A stretch of DNA of 64,000 nucleotides from Bathymodiolus brooksi (lineage: Eukaryota; Mollusca; Bivalvia; Mytilida; Modiolidae), in contig OY804575.1 of assembly GCA_963680875.1 (NCBI GenBank), positions 106,796,505-106,860,504 of the forward strand, in the 5' to 3' direction. The translations under genes were made by a program, and so were the position numbers. This document shows positions 44,935 to 56,217 of the stretch, piece after piece. Positions within the stretch are counted from its first letter, which is position 1. Every line of letters begins with the position of its first letter. Below the pieces are notes generated by a model. It made no database searches and was not told the DNA's origin. It was given only the letters and a program-made list of their open reading frames with translations.

Positions 44935-45092
44935 ATAAGATACAGTAATATTGAAACAAAAGAAACAGCCCGTATTGATATAACGGGTTTCTTTTTTCCA
45001 CATAGCCTTCACCCGAGTGCGAATGCGGAAAACCCCATCATATCCAATACGGGCATCTTCTTTTGTTTCAATAGTAATGTATCTAACTTGTA
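44935..45092. repeat. Imperfect inverted repeat, about 60-bp arms, 3' of XKR
   Basis: 'TATTGAAACAAAAGAA' with GCCCGTATTGATAT pairs with ATATCCAATACGGGC with 'TTCTTTTGTTTCAATA'. The pairing extends outwards through 'AGATACAGTAA' / 'TTACTATTG..' type words. It begins about 160 bp after the XKR stop codon, so it could lie in the 3' UTR. Confidence 0.8.
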
Positions 45093-45861
45093 CAATATAA
45101 AACAGATGATATTTATTCCCTTCTCCGCAGGATATAAGAAAATTGCGTGATATTTTTTTTTTTTTTTGCACAAAACATACCAGTAAAACTAGAAAATAAA
45201 ACCAGTAAGCTGTTACATTGTAAAACAATATCTATTTATTGTGTCATTAAAACATCTATATTTTAATTTTATTCAAACTTCATCTAAGAAATATTAATTT
45301 ATTAGACCCATTCGGAAAAAAAAATATATAGCAAATTGCTATACGAGTTATTTTTTTAACATCTTTGTAATTTGTCATTTGTCCAATAAAGTCGAGATGT
45401 ATGCTGACAAAACAATTTCTTTTGATGGCGATCCAAGTCGTGAGAACAGTTTTGTTTGTGAACGAGTTTACCTAATTTTCCTATTACAACATTGGTCACA
45501 TTGCTCGCTCATGAAAATAACTACAAAAACATCAGCCTCTAACAGTGACCTGTAACTGATATTAGAGGCCGCATTTACAATAGCATTGCTGGGGGGTATT
45601 ATTGTACAAGTTAAGTTAAAATTCCAAAAATGAAGAAGTGGGTGATAATATCACCTAGCACAACACTAGTTATTGCTAGTTACAAACACAAACTACACAA
45701 AACATAAAAATTGGCAACGACAGACACCGATTGTAATTTTGTTTGGAACAGGAAGGGTTAAAGCAGTTAGACCTCCATTGACCAGAAGGATGTATTCGCT
45801 TCAAGTTAGGAAACGCCAAATACTTTCGCCTAACATTATTCTAAACTTATACTTTTCAGAG

Positions 45862-46112
45862 GTGCAGTCGTGGTTGTGATCATATGGTAGTTGATTTACA
45901 ACTACCTGTGAAATTAGTGCTTATCACCACTAACGTGAGTTCGAATCCCGCTCAGGCGAGGTGTGTTCGATACAACAAGTTTGTCAGTGATTTACGGCAG
46001 GTCGGTGGTTTTCTCCGAGCACTCTGGTTTCCTCCACCAATAAAACTGACCCCCGGCCCCTCCATATAACTAAAATATTGTTGAAAGTGGCGTTAAGCAC
46101 CATAAGCCTATG
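45862..46112 (+). mobile_element. SINE family A, full length
   Basis: Head 'GTGGTTGTGATCATATGGTA', B box 'GTGAGTTCGAATCCCGC', body 'CCTCCACCAATAAAACTGAC', end 'GTTGAAAGTGGCGTTAAGCA'. Confidence 0.9.
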
Positions 46113-46662
46113 CTTGTCAGCATACTTTAGTAGGCTTTATAAAATCAACTAATATTGCTGGAAATTTACTTTTCAACACGGACATACCTTATATAAATTC
46201 AAATTCAAAATTGTATTGTCATTAAACAATACAGTTTGTGACAGTTATACAAATTTTACAAATAAACATGTAACAAAGAGAACCTAAAATCGACATTTTC
46301 AAGTAAACATGTTAGGAGTCCCCTGTCTTCAGTTCTAATGACTTTTTTAAAAAGGAACCCAGTTTATTTACTTGAGATGGTGTTGAAGGGTTCAAAATAT
46401 ATGCAGGTTTTTCTGATTCTGATAAGTTAGAATTCCCTTAACATAATTCTAAACTTATAACTTTCAACAGGGTCATAGGTCATACAGAATTCCCTTGCCA
46501 CAATTCTAAACTTATAACTTTCAATAGGAACACATGATTCTCTTAAAAAAACATTTCAAAACTTGTACCATTCAACAGACGCTTTGTAAAATTCCCCTAA
46601 CATATAAATCTTGGCTTATAATTTTCAGTAGGGATATACAGTCACATATAATTCCTCTCTAA

Positions 46663-46946
46663 GGGCCCGGATGGCTCAATGAGTTAGGTAGTTGGATTAC
46701 CTAGCAACTCATGCAAGCCTATCACCAATACGGCGTGGGTTCGCGCCCGGCTTTTGTAAATTACAAAAAGGGTGCACTCGACTCGCATCCGCAAGTGATA
46801 AAGTTTACAAGTTGCTTGCCCATGGTCGGTGTGGTTCTCTCCGGGTACTCCGGTTTCTTCCACCATTAAAACTGGTCGCCATGATATAGCTGAAATATTG
46901 CTTAAAGTGACGTTAAACACAGTAAATCAAATCAAATCAAATTATA
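46663..46946 (+). mobile_element. SINE family A2, full length
   Basis: Head GGGCCCGGATGGCTCAATGA, B box 'GTGGGTTCGCGCCCGGC', then 'TTGTAAATTACAAAAAGGGT' shared with 3731-3997, and an (AAATC)n tail. Confidence 0.9.
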
Positions 46947-47137
46947 ATTCCTCATGCATAATTCTAAGCTTATCTCTTTCGAAAAAGACATTTACTACCA
47001 GGAAGATGGATTACAATCACTCTTAACAATTTTACAGTTACAAGGGGTAAGTGTTATTGGCGGACTAGACTGGAATACCCGGATAAAGCCAATACTAGCA
47101 AACCTTATCACGTAAATGATCGAATACACCATAGTTA

Positions 47138-47432
47138 GTGAGCGAATAATTGTTGATTAGTGGCAAGTGAGCCATTTTTCCCAGCCATATCATGGCGAGA
47201 ACAAACTGCATTTCAATGAGACGATGATGGTGTTCGCTTTGTACATGACCAAACACGATTTGATAGTGCTAGCTCGCTAAAACAACAGTACGCGAGTAGA
47301 CATGTCGTCCAACTCGGACACATAATCCTTATTCCGAGCCAACCAGTCTTTGCTCATGCACCTTAATGTTGAATACCAATTCCATTGTCTTTGATTTGAC
47401 CCGACACTAACAATTATAACACCAATGCGATT
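47138..47432 (-). mobile_element. SINE family B, B-box region deleted
   Basis: Body landmarks 'CATATCATGGCGAGAACAAA' and 'GGACACATAATCCTTATTCC' are present. The B-box segment is missing between 'TTTGACCCGACA' and 'CTAACAATTATAACACCAAT'. Confidence 0.82.
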
Positions 47433-47439
47433 TAATAAG

Positions 47440-48160
47440 TACCTTAGTAATGATAGACATTTAACAATATGAAGGCGAAATGCAACTACCATACGATCAT
47501 TAGCATGAAATTATAATTGATTTGAAGTTTATGTTCGGGTCTTTTTCATTTATGTATATTATATTTACTAATTTTAGTTTGCATGCTTCAAATTTTTATG
47601 TGTATTCTCGATAAAAAACAAATACAAACTGAAATATTGTTATTGTACTAATACAGAGAAACATATTACATCTAATCTGTTTTAAATTGACTTCATTATT
47701 AAGTCTATTATGTTGGGTGGAAAAGTCAGAATTTAATTTAAACGAAAACAATATTACACTCAAATATTTCGTCATGAAAAAGAATCCCAGTATATTGGAA
47801 AAATATTGTATGGAAGCACAGACACATCAGCATATCTTCAATGAATAGTTTGTAAAGCTTTAATAACCACATACTTAGTCATTAATTGATCCAGTGTGTG
47901 GGCTGACAGGTACTGTGAATTCGACATTTGATGATTTTATTCATCCAAGAAACATACAAAACAAGAAACATAATGTGTATCTTATTTATCATTTTACTAT
48001 TTATCAAAGTTGGCAGCATGTTTACGCTTGAAAGTATTTACTTCAGTTCTCAGGTATAGTATAGAATTGGTATAAAATTTCATACACCTGGCTTCAACTT
48101 GAATAATATAACATATTTTTCAATACATTTTCGTTTTAGAGACTGAACCTGGTTGGGTGT
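47440..48160. other. Non-coding stretch
   Basis: No gene or repeat family recognised. Confidence 0.45.
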
Positions 48161-48161
48161 T

Positions 48162-48299
48162 GAAACATTCCGTCCATTCTCCAACTTCGGAACTATACTC
48201 TTTGTCACAAGAACCATTTCCCCCAAATATGAAACATTCCGTCCATTCTCCAACTTCGGAACTATACTCTTTGTCACAAGAACCATTTCCCCCAAATAT
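48162..48299 (+). repeat. Exact 69-bp tandem duplication
   Basis: The unit starting GAAACATTCCGTCCATTCTC occurs twice without a mismatch (48162 and 48231), so the duplication is recent. Confidence 0.95.
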
Positions 48300-48564
48300 G
48301 GTACTTATTTTTTATATCCCACTCCGTACCCTTTGTCATTGAAAGGAGGTAAAGGATATACAACAGAATTCTTCGATCGTATTTTGATACTCTGAAATTA
48401 CCGGAGCAGCATGTACAACATGTATATATATAATAAAGTTACTCTAGTTGTACGGAAAAAAGCATATGCACAACTCGCCCTTGGGACAGCGAGGACGTCT
48501 TCAAGCAACAAGTCAAAAGTTAGGTTAATTTGAGAAAGAAAATGAACTGTTCATAAAAATGCAT

Positions 48565-48895
48565 GAGTGAGCAATTTTCCAAGTGTATCATGGTGAGAAC
48601 AAGTTACATTTTCATGAGATGATATGAGATCCGCTTTGTACTAAACCAACACGGTTTGTTGGATTTGTATAGTGCTAGATCACTGAAAAACTGTCCGATG
48701 GTAGACATGTCGCTCCAGTTGGACACATTAACCCCATTCTGAGTCGACCCGTATTTGCTCTTCCTCCTTAATCCTGCGTTTGTAGCGTTGAAGCAGCAAA
48801 TATCAATTTTATTTTCTTTGGTTTGACCCGACAGGGGCTTTGAACCCACGATCTATCGCACTCGGGGCGAATACGTTAACAATTACACCACAGAT
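48565..48895 (-). mobile_element. SINE family B, full length (left of an inverted pair)
   Basis: It runs from 'GTGTATCATGGTGAGAACAA' to the head 'GTTAACAATTACACCACAGA'. The B-box region reads GGGGCTTTGAACCCACG, with an extra T. Confidence 0.87.
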
Positions 48896-48971
48896 GTGGT
48901 TAATAAGTGTATACAGTTATGACCTTTTATAGCTGTAGAAACTGATGTTTTCTTAATGTTTCTCAGACCGC

Positions 48972-49175
48972 ATTAGAGGTGTAATTGTTAGCGTGCTCAC
49001 CCCGAGTGTACATGTAAGGAGTAAGAGTAGAAACTTGTTGACTCAGAATCAGGATAATGTGTCCAGGTGAATAGATATATGTCTACCAGCGGACAGTTGT
49101 TTCAGTGATCTAGCACTATAAACATCCAACTAGGTGTACTGGTCTACGTGGCATCATAATCTCATGAAAATGCAA
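48972..49175 (+). mobile_element. SINE family B, plus copy (right of an inverted pair)
   Basis: Head 'AGGTGTAATTGTTAGCGTGC', then 'CAGAATCAGGATAATGTGTC', ending 'ATCATAATCTCATGAAAATG'. It faces the copy at 48565-48895 head to head with a 76-bp spacer. The B box is lost by deletion. Confidence 0.83.
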
Positions 49176-49179
49176 ATTC

Positions 49180-50820
49180 CCCTCGTAAAGATATATCTGC
49201 AAATTTACTCACTTCGACGATAGTCAATTTTATTTCTAAATGCAAGACATCCCTGTCACCAGAATCACTCGCAATATGAGTTATAAGTTCTTTGTACTAC
49301 TTATTTAGTTATTTAGATCAGATTAGGGTTTAAAGATATCATATATCATAGTTGTTGATATGTGTACATAACCTTATGTTTGTTTTTAAATTAATTTGTT
49401 ATATATTTACATAGTAGGGTTGCACGACATCAATAGATGTGAAAAATGTATTTGGAATTAAGGTGTCCAGGTCTTATAACGGCTGAAAATGTGTGTCAAA
49501 TGTGTTTAAATGGTAGATTGTATTCATATATCATTGAAATTTGATAATAAAAAGGAGTCCGATGCTTATTGTTCGAAAAGAGAACTGGAAAGGTTTTTTT
49601 TGTTAAAGTTGTTTAATCAAAGATTCCGTTTGGGATTTTACAAACAAAATTAGGATAGGTGGAATAATATGGCAACAGTGTGAACGTTTTTTGCGTAAAC
49701 AGACTGAACTAGCAAACCGCTCATTTCAAAGTTTTGGCAAGCCCATGCTCCACCTACAACAACGAAAGTTACAATCCTCCATGTAATCAAAATAGAGAGA
49801 TCAACATGAACACGAACCCCAATACGATCGCAAATATTTAACACCACAAACTCTCCGGTTTTTTCAAAGAGTCAAATGTAAGGTACCAATTCAAGAACCT
49901 GGTAAACAAAGAAGGCCACCCATTTTTTACCTTCCGGTAAATACCAATCCTTGTGGCAACACAGAAGAAAAACGCTATAATATATGAACTAACGTACAAT
50001 GTGGGCATCCGACATGTCCCATCTCCATATCTCGCCACATGAGTAGAACTTACCAACTCACCGCCACAAAAACCCGGAGCCCGACGCTTATTGTTGGAAA
50101 AGGTGACTGAAAAGTTGTATTTTTTTTCTTAAGTTGTTTAAAGAAGATAATGTTAACGATAACAACAACTTTTCCCTTACTATGGAGAAATAAGAGGCCT
50201 AATAAAACATTTGTTATCTCCCACGATTCCACTCAATGAAATTGCAATAAAATGTTTAAATTGTGATTGAAAATGTACCTCTGAATTTCAATTGTAAATA
50301 AAATGAACACCAATTTATTACATAAAGGTCAATTATGGGAATAAAATGGTTTGACTTTTTACTAAAAATACGAGCTGAAAATAGGTCATGTTAGATATAA
50401 AATTACTTGAATACAACTGTACTGTTGACATCAATGACAATACGAATAACGACTGTTGCTGAGGGAGAAAATGATCAACAGGGGGCATTTATTTACTGCG
50501 ATCTGATAGACTATCGAAGTAAACCAAATTATGTTATACGGAAGAGCGAAAAAATCTTTCTTGAAGTCTTTTCAGATACCGAAAAATCAGAATAGCTATA
50601 TTTAGACTAATCTTTTTGTAGGTAAAAGTGAAATATTGTTGCATTATATTGATTGATTATCTTTATTTCCTCCATAATTGAAGATTTTACAATAAATGTC
50701 AAACAAACAATATTTCAAAACATTACATAAACATATTTACAAACTAAATACACATGAAACATTTGGAACCAAAATGCAAGAAATACATAAAACATCAGAA
50801 TGTCTTTCCACAAGCACTTT
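49180..50820. other. Non-coding stretch
   Basis: Short duplicated words ('GATGCTTATTGTTCGAAAAG' at 49560; 'GACGCTTATTGTTGGAAAAG' at 50084, followed in both by 'GAAAAG/GTTGT..TTTT' runs) suggest an old internal duplication about 525 bp apart. A 62-codon frame at 50407-50595 is unrecognised. Confidence 0.5.
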
Positions 50821-50828
50821 GTGTTATA

Positions 50829-50948
50829 GGGTTATTGCATGAATATTGGTGAATATTGTCCCGAGCAGTATATCATATTGCACGATCTTGAGAGTGCAAT
50901 ATGATATATTGCGAGGGACAATATTCACTAATATTCATGCAATAACCC
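50829..50948. repeat. Hairpin with 55-bp arms and 10-nt loop
   Basis: GGGTTATTGCATGAATATTG...ATATCATATTGCAC pairs with GTGCAATATGATATATTGCG...AATATTCATGCAATAACCC with about five mismatches. A second inverted pair (TAGTAATAAATATTTT at 50960; AAAATATTTATTACTA at 51139) lies outside its right flank, so a compound palindrome reaches about 51176. Confidence 0.88.
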
Positions 50949-51226
50949 TTTTATTATATAGTAATAAATATTTTATTCCTAAAGCATTTTTTATATAAAT
51001 AATGTCTATTTTATTATATTTAAGTGGAATATTGAACTACTTCAAACATTCATATTTGAACTGGTGCAATATGACGATACTTAGCGTGCCAATACAAGGA
51101 TATATTGCACGATTATTTTACATTGAAATTAATAGGAAAATATTTATTACTATACAATAAAACAATATATTAATTTAAATCTTATATATGACTATAAAAA
51201 TCGGATTTGAAAACCTTATATAGTTT

Positions 51227-51545
51227 AAACATATAATCTGCTGTATGACACATCAAGCAATTCTAGTGTTTGCATGGGATTGTTCATACTTCCAACCAGC
51301 GATTCTACAACCTCGTCATCATCCTGGTCAAAGAAACAAACCGAGTCGTCTACAGTTAGCATATCAACTATTTTGTAAAACATTTCAGTTCGAATTTTTA
51401 TAGATCAGTACAATTAAGATGTAATGTTTAAGTAAATCCGTTGTATACGAGTTACATAGTGAGCATTGTTCAGTTTTAATAGCCATCGATCCTAACTTCA
51501 CTAAAATTCTTCCGATATTCTTGGGTAGTTACTTAAAAGGGGGAC
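51227..51545 (-). pseudogene. LINE RT C-terminal fragment, frameshifted
   Basis: The minus strand reads 'NIGRILVKLGSMAIKTEQ', 'CSLCNSYTTDLLKHYILI', then a frameshift, then 'KIRTEMFYKIVDMLTVDDSV' to a stop after 'SYSRLYV'. The C-x2-C-x8-H knuckle and the following helix-rich tail match the layout of the fragment at 19678-20035 ('CEACPYNATEPLQHFLLEC'). Only the last part of a CR1/L2-type ORF is left; the 5' end is truncated. Confidence 0.7.
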
Positions 51546-51690
51546 CAGTTTTACAGCATTTTATAATAAATAGTGCAATGCAAAATTTACTTTTTTTTTT
51601 AATTTACATATAATATTCAATGTGTAATGCGCTGAATAGCTATCGTATTTTACATATTTTACATATTTACATAGTCATGTTAATGTATAT

Positions 51691-51953
51691 CGTGGTCGTT
51701 ATCGTATGGTAGTTGGATTTAGAAATACATATGCAAGCAGTGCCTATAACCATTAAAGTTCTGGGTTCGAATCCCGCAAATAGCGAGGTGTGCTCGATGC
51801 AATATTATGTTATTAAGTTTAAAAGTGACTTGCGGCAGGTCAATGGTTTTCTCTGGTACACCGGTTTCCTCCACCAATAAAACTGACCGCCACGTTATAA
51901 CTGAAATATTGTTGATAGTGGCGTTAAACACCATAACCCTAACCCTAACCATT
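51691..51953 (+). mobile_element. SINE family A with telomere-like tail
   Basis: Head 'GTGGTCGTTATCGTATGGTA', B box 'GGGTTCGAATCCCGC', body 'CCTCCACCAATAAAACTGAC', end 'GTGGCGTTAAACACCATAAC'. The tail is CCCTAACCCTAACC, the complement of TTAGGG. Confidence 0.9.
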
Positions 51954-51987
51954 GAACGATGTTTTTTAAACATGTTGCCAAGTCTTG

Positions 51988-52189
51988 TAGAAATAATTAT
52001 TTAACCTGAAAGATGCAAAAAATTTAAAATCTGACCCTGTAGTTTTCAACGAAAACTTGTGATAAAATTTAAAAAAAAATATACTGATTTTTTATTTTCT
52101 ATCTGATTTTTGTTTCGCGTAAAAACTAAATTGTTGGATCCATGAAAAACATAACCTCGGGCTCGCTAAAAGCTAATTCATGGTCGGTC
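51988..52189. mobile_element. PIF-like MITE, decayed
   Basis: The right end 'TTCATGGTCGGTCA' and interior 'GATTTTTGTTTCGCGTAAAA' match the family. The left end is 'AATTATTTAACCTG'. Confidence 0.5.
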
Positions 52190-52460
52190 AAACTCAGGTA
52201 TTAAGAACAGCATAATGTATTATAAATTCCACTGCTCTTGGTATGAACTTCGGCGACAAGTTAGGATTAGTGTTTTCTCAAAACGTACAAGATATCTGGT
52301 TACATGTAAGTAGATCATGTCAGACTTTTTATATATTGTTTGGACAACATTATGTCAACACAATCGCCAATATTATAACAGACGTGTAAGCTAGGTTCAA
52401 AATCAATTCAATGACATAATCTGTAATGTTGAAATAAAAACATAGATTCTAATTTACAAA

Positions 52461-52862
52461 GGGGTGAATGTACGTCATAATTGGAAGCCATTTTGTGCCG
52501 CTTGAAGGTAAGTTTTTACTTATAGCATTAGTTATTGTAAGGATAACATTAAATGTGATAGTGCGTCAAATGCCCCTAAATGTCCGCTAACCAACGGTGT
52601 GTCCATCGTTCAAATATTTGTTGTCAAACTCTCAAACACTTCGACAATGTTATCTCCACCTGTTGCGAAAATGTTGTAGAAGTGTTTGAGAGATTGACGA
52701 CAAGTTTTTGAACGATGGACACACCGTTGTTTAGCGGACATTTAGGGGCATTTGACGCACTGTCACATTTAATGTTATCCTTACAATAACTATTGCTATA
52801 AGTAAAAACTTTACTTCAAGCGGAACAAATTGGCTTCCAATTATGACGTACATTTACCTCCT
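52461..52862. mobile_element. 402-bp foldback element, about 185-bp arms
   Basis: Left arm from GGGGTGAATGTACGTCATAA; right arm ends with the inverse TTATGACGTACATTTACCTC. Identity along the arms is high ('GGACATTTAGGGGCATTTGA' is the inverse of the left arm at 52570). The central loop is under 45 nt and is itself partly paired. No coding sequence, so it is a foldback MITE that would transcribe into a long hairpin RNA. Confidence 0.9.
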
Positions 52863-52999
52863 GATTTAGTACACTCGAGGTGTTCCTTGAATAAAACCTT
52901 CATCAGGTACGTTCATTATCAAAAGATTGGAAAACCAAATAATGTATAAGTCTGTGGGTGCTAGTAAATCAAAAGATCCAAACAATAGTCAAAAATAGG

Positions 53000-53131
53000 C
53001 TAAGGTCACATATATCTGAGGGACATTGACCGTAGTTTTAAAAAATTATGATCCTTTTAAGAGATAAAATTTCAAACATAAAGATATCTAATAATCCATG
53101 TCAGTGACGAAGCAAATGAGACAATTCTGTT

Positions 53132-53168
<37 letters not shown>

Positions 53169-53930
53169 CTTTCTTGAATGAAAACAGTTTTTATATTGAT
53201 GAAACATTTGAAGCATATTTTCTAATGACAAGCTGCTCTCGTTAAAAAGGTATGTTAAAACTTTTCTTTTTTATGAGAAAAACAATGCACATTGAGAATT
53301 CAATAAAATCACACAGAGAATAATAAATTTCAAGAACACTCACTGGGGAATACAATGATATTTTAAAAAGACATGTTTGTTGAAGTATATGAACTGGGTT
53401 TTTGCTTAGACAAAAATCGCACAGATAAGGTCATTGATCTAGTTTTCTACTAAAAACAATATGTATCGGGGGGAAAAACATGAAATTATTTAATTTATGA
53501 ATGAAACAGATGGACTTTCTGAAAAATAAATTATAATTTCTGGAAGCAAAAAAAAAATAGATGACAAATACAATTATTTTAGAAGATTTAATCAATGCGG
53601 ATCATAAATGGAGTCGAGCATACAGTCGTTTATATAATGATATTTAGACTGTAATACTTGATAGAAAACATTAATCAATGTTTGCTATGTATTTATACAT
53701 TATATATATACATAGCGGTAACAAATTCGGGGTCATTGACATTGAAGAGATTTGTCATTTCTACATCCTTTACACAGAACCATCGAAACAGAAAATCATA
53801 GTTTGTCACTTATCTATGTAATTTTAATAAGCATGAATGACATTTGACTTAAAATTCCCATAATTTTTACACGAACAATGTATGATTTATTTTAGAAACA
53901 GGTGTAGCAGATCAGCTTTATCATGTATAA
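53000..53930. other. Non-coding, with a long poly-T
   Basis: A run of about 32 T at 53134-53165 may mark the 3' end of a minus-strand retroposed sequence, but no source gene is seen. Nothing else is recognised. Confidence 0.45.
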
Positions 53931-53932
53931 AT

Positions 53933-54206
53933 GGGGGCCGTCGTGGTCGTGATCATATGGTTAGTTGGATTTACAACTACCTGTGCATTCAGTGCCTATC
54001 ACCACTAAAGTTGTGAACTCGAATTCCCCGGCTTCATGGCGAGGTGCACTCTATACAACATTATGTGATAGCGTTTGTCAGTGACTTGCGACAGGTCGGT
54101 GGTTTTCTCCAGGTACTCCGGTTTCTTTCACCAATAAAACTGATCACCACGAAATAACAGTAACATTGTTGAAAGTGGCGTTAAATACACAAACCAAACC
54201 AAACCA
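53933..54206 (+). mobile_element. SINE family A, full length, (AAACC)n tail
   Basis: Head GGGGGCCGTCGTGGTCGTGA, 'AGTGCCTATCACCACTAAAG', 'GGTCGGTGGTTTTCTCCAGG', end 'GTTGAAAGTGGCGTTAAATA', tail CAAACCAAACCAAACC. Confidence 0.92.
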
Positions 54207-54289
54207 TCATGTATTATTAAAGCTGCAGACTATAAGAAACCTATTATTTTATTATATGGATATTCTTTTAAAATAACAACATAACATAG

Positions 54290-54482
54290 ACATGTCGCCC
54301 CACTCGGACACATTATCCTGATTCCGAGCCAACCAGTCTTTAATTTGCTCTTTCTCCTGAATGCTGTGTGCTTAACGGAGAAGCAATAAATACCAATTTT
54401 ATAGTATTTGGTTCGACCCGATCGGTACGATCTACCGCACTAGAGGCGAGCACACTAACCATTGCACCGCCGATACGGTTTT
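54290..54482 (-). mobile_element. SINE family B, 5' two-thirds
   Basis: 'CATAGACATGTCGCCCCACT', 'GGACACATTATCCTGATTCC', and the head 'CGAGCACACTAACCATTGCA' plus CCGCCGATACGG. Part of the B box is deleted (CGACCCGATCGGTACG). Confidence 0.85.
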
Positions 54483-55159
54483 ATTGCATTCGTACAAAAT
54501 ATTCGGAATAATCGGCGATAATGACTACTTTTAGAATAAAGAATATGAGGGGGGAATGTATCTAAAAAACAAAGTTATAGCTCGTATTGTCCAACAGTAA
54601 ACATTGTTGTTCGCCTTAAGGAAATATCTACTTTTACATATAAAATACTTTGCTTAGATAAATGTTGGATTGTATGATCAACATCTAGTGTAGGTAACCA
54701 TATTGCATTTTCAGTACAAGATGATGGTATAGTCCACAAGCAATAGATTGAATATGACTGAAATTTTAGCTTAACCAAAAGAAGATCTTATTTTATTCAA
54801 GTCCGAAAAGATAAAGAAATTACATGTAGTTAGTATAGAAATTCAATTCCTGTGAAGAAATTGGGGAAATTGAGCTTATAAATATCATGAACACTTAGAT
54901 GCATCTAACGTGACGCTTGGGTAGGGAAGGCGACCTCCTTGCATATAAAGGAAAACTTACAGCAGTTCTTCAATAAACAAGTTTGTTAGAAGTGATCGTT
55001 GGGGGGCTGTTGTAAGACAAACATTGTCCGACACATTCCATTGCATCGTCTATTGTTTTGAATTAAGCTATGAAAACTTTCGCATATTGGTCTAACCTAG
55101 TGCCACCTTGCTACCTACCTACACTTGTTTTTGGTTTGTTAACTTGTTCTGGTCATAAA

Positions 55160-55222
55160 TATAATATAGCTATAATACTGCTCACATGACGTTAAACAAC
55201 AATCGAATCAATCAATCAATTA
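55160..55222 (+). mobile_element. SINE 3' tail fragment with (AATC)n
   Basis: 'AATATAGCTATAATACTGCT', 'CATGACGTTAAACAACAATC', then (AATC)n. Confidence 0.65.
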
Positions 55223-55257
55223 TAAACTATATAATGTGTGCAAATCGAGAGGGTTAG

Positions 55258-55282
55258 GGGGGGGGGGGGGGGGGGGGGGGGG
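55258..55282 (+). repeat. Poly-G tract
   Basis: A run of about 25 G; its length is likely uncertain in the assembly. Confidence 0.85.
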
Positions 55283-55852
55283 TCAACGATGTGACTTGAA
55301 AGGTAAAGGAAGGGATATTTAAACGAAAGGTACGATATAAAGAAACGTTACATAATTCTTTGATTATGTCATAATTCTACTTGTCTTAGTCATCGATTGT
55401 TGAAAGATAGCTGTTGGCCAATCAACATTCTTCTTTCCGCGGTAGTTTACCAACGCATGCAGGTGGTGCGAAGATTACAGCAAGATGTATACCCCGATAC
55501 GGTGATATAGAGAATATCAAATAACGTTGATAACAATCTTACCGCTTTACTTCTCATATTAAATTGTGTACTTAGTGTACATGTTATATTAAGCAATTAC
55601 GGTTTTTCCATTAATTACATTGTATATACTTTCTAACGTATGTAGTTAATTAATAAGAAAAAAAAGGTAAATAGTAAAAATATAATCTACTTTAGAAAGT
55701 ATATATCTGAATGGGCGAAGCACATTTGCGCAAAATAATTAAAATTTAAAATTCCCTATGTGCAAATTTTCTTTTCCCTTTAGCGCAATTTTTTAGTATA
55801 CCATAATTAGAATTGATACACCTTTTCCGCAAATTGAAATACATGTAAATAC

Positions 55853-56067
55853 CACTGGCACTTGGGTCCAGGATATTTGTTTTCTTCAATTTTATCAATA
55901 AAATGTGCATCTACAACGTATATGAACCCGTTTGATATGTTTCGTTGTGAAACGAAAGGCGTTTATTTCACAACGAAGCATGTCAAACGGGTTCATATAC
56001 GTTGTAGATGCACATTTTATTGATAAAATCGAAAAAGAAAAAAAAATCCTGGACCCAAGTGCCTGTG
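55853..56067. mobile_element. 215-bp foldback MITE with 8-bp TSD
   Basis: The arms are nearly perfect inverses from CACTGGCACTTGGGTCCAGG to CCTGGACCCAAGTGCCTGTG, about 100 bp each, and include 'TGCATCTACAACGTATATGA'. GTAAATAC is duplicated directly outside (55845-55852, 56068-56075). An 8-bp duplication suggests hAT or a similar superfamily. It lies 150 bp upstream of the FLYWCH-like ORF. Confidence 0.93.
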
Positions 56068-56217
56068 GTAAATACAGGTAATATGTACGATATACAGGTA
56101 ACCAACCAAACATTTATTCGTAATGAACTCTGTTCAGGTTTTAAAACATAAGGACTCGAGTACTTTCAAGCCCTAGTATATGAACTGAGTAAAACGTTCA
56201 GTTGTTTAGTGTCAGTC

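Larger units (their letters stand above)
45820..46980. repeat. Degenerate about 58-bp tandem repeat interrupted by SINEs
   Basis: Units of the form AATTCCC..TAACATAATTCTA plus AACTTATAACTTTCAACAGG occur at about 45828, 46430, 46489, 46590 and 46951, with poorer copies between. Two SINEs lie inside the array. Confidence 0.65.
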
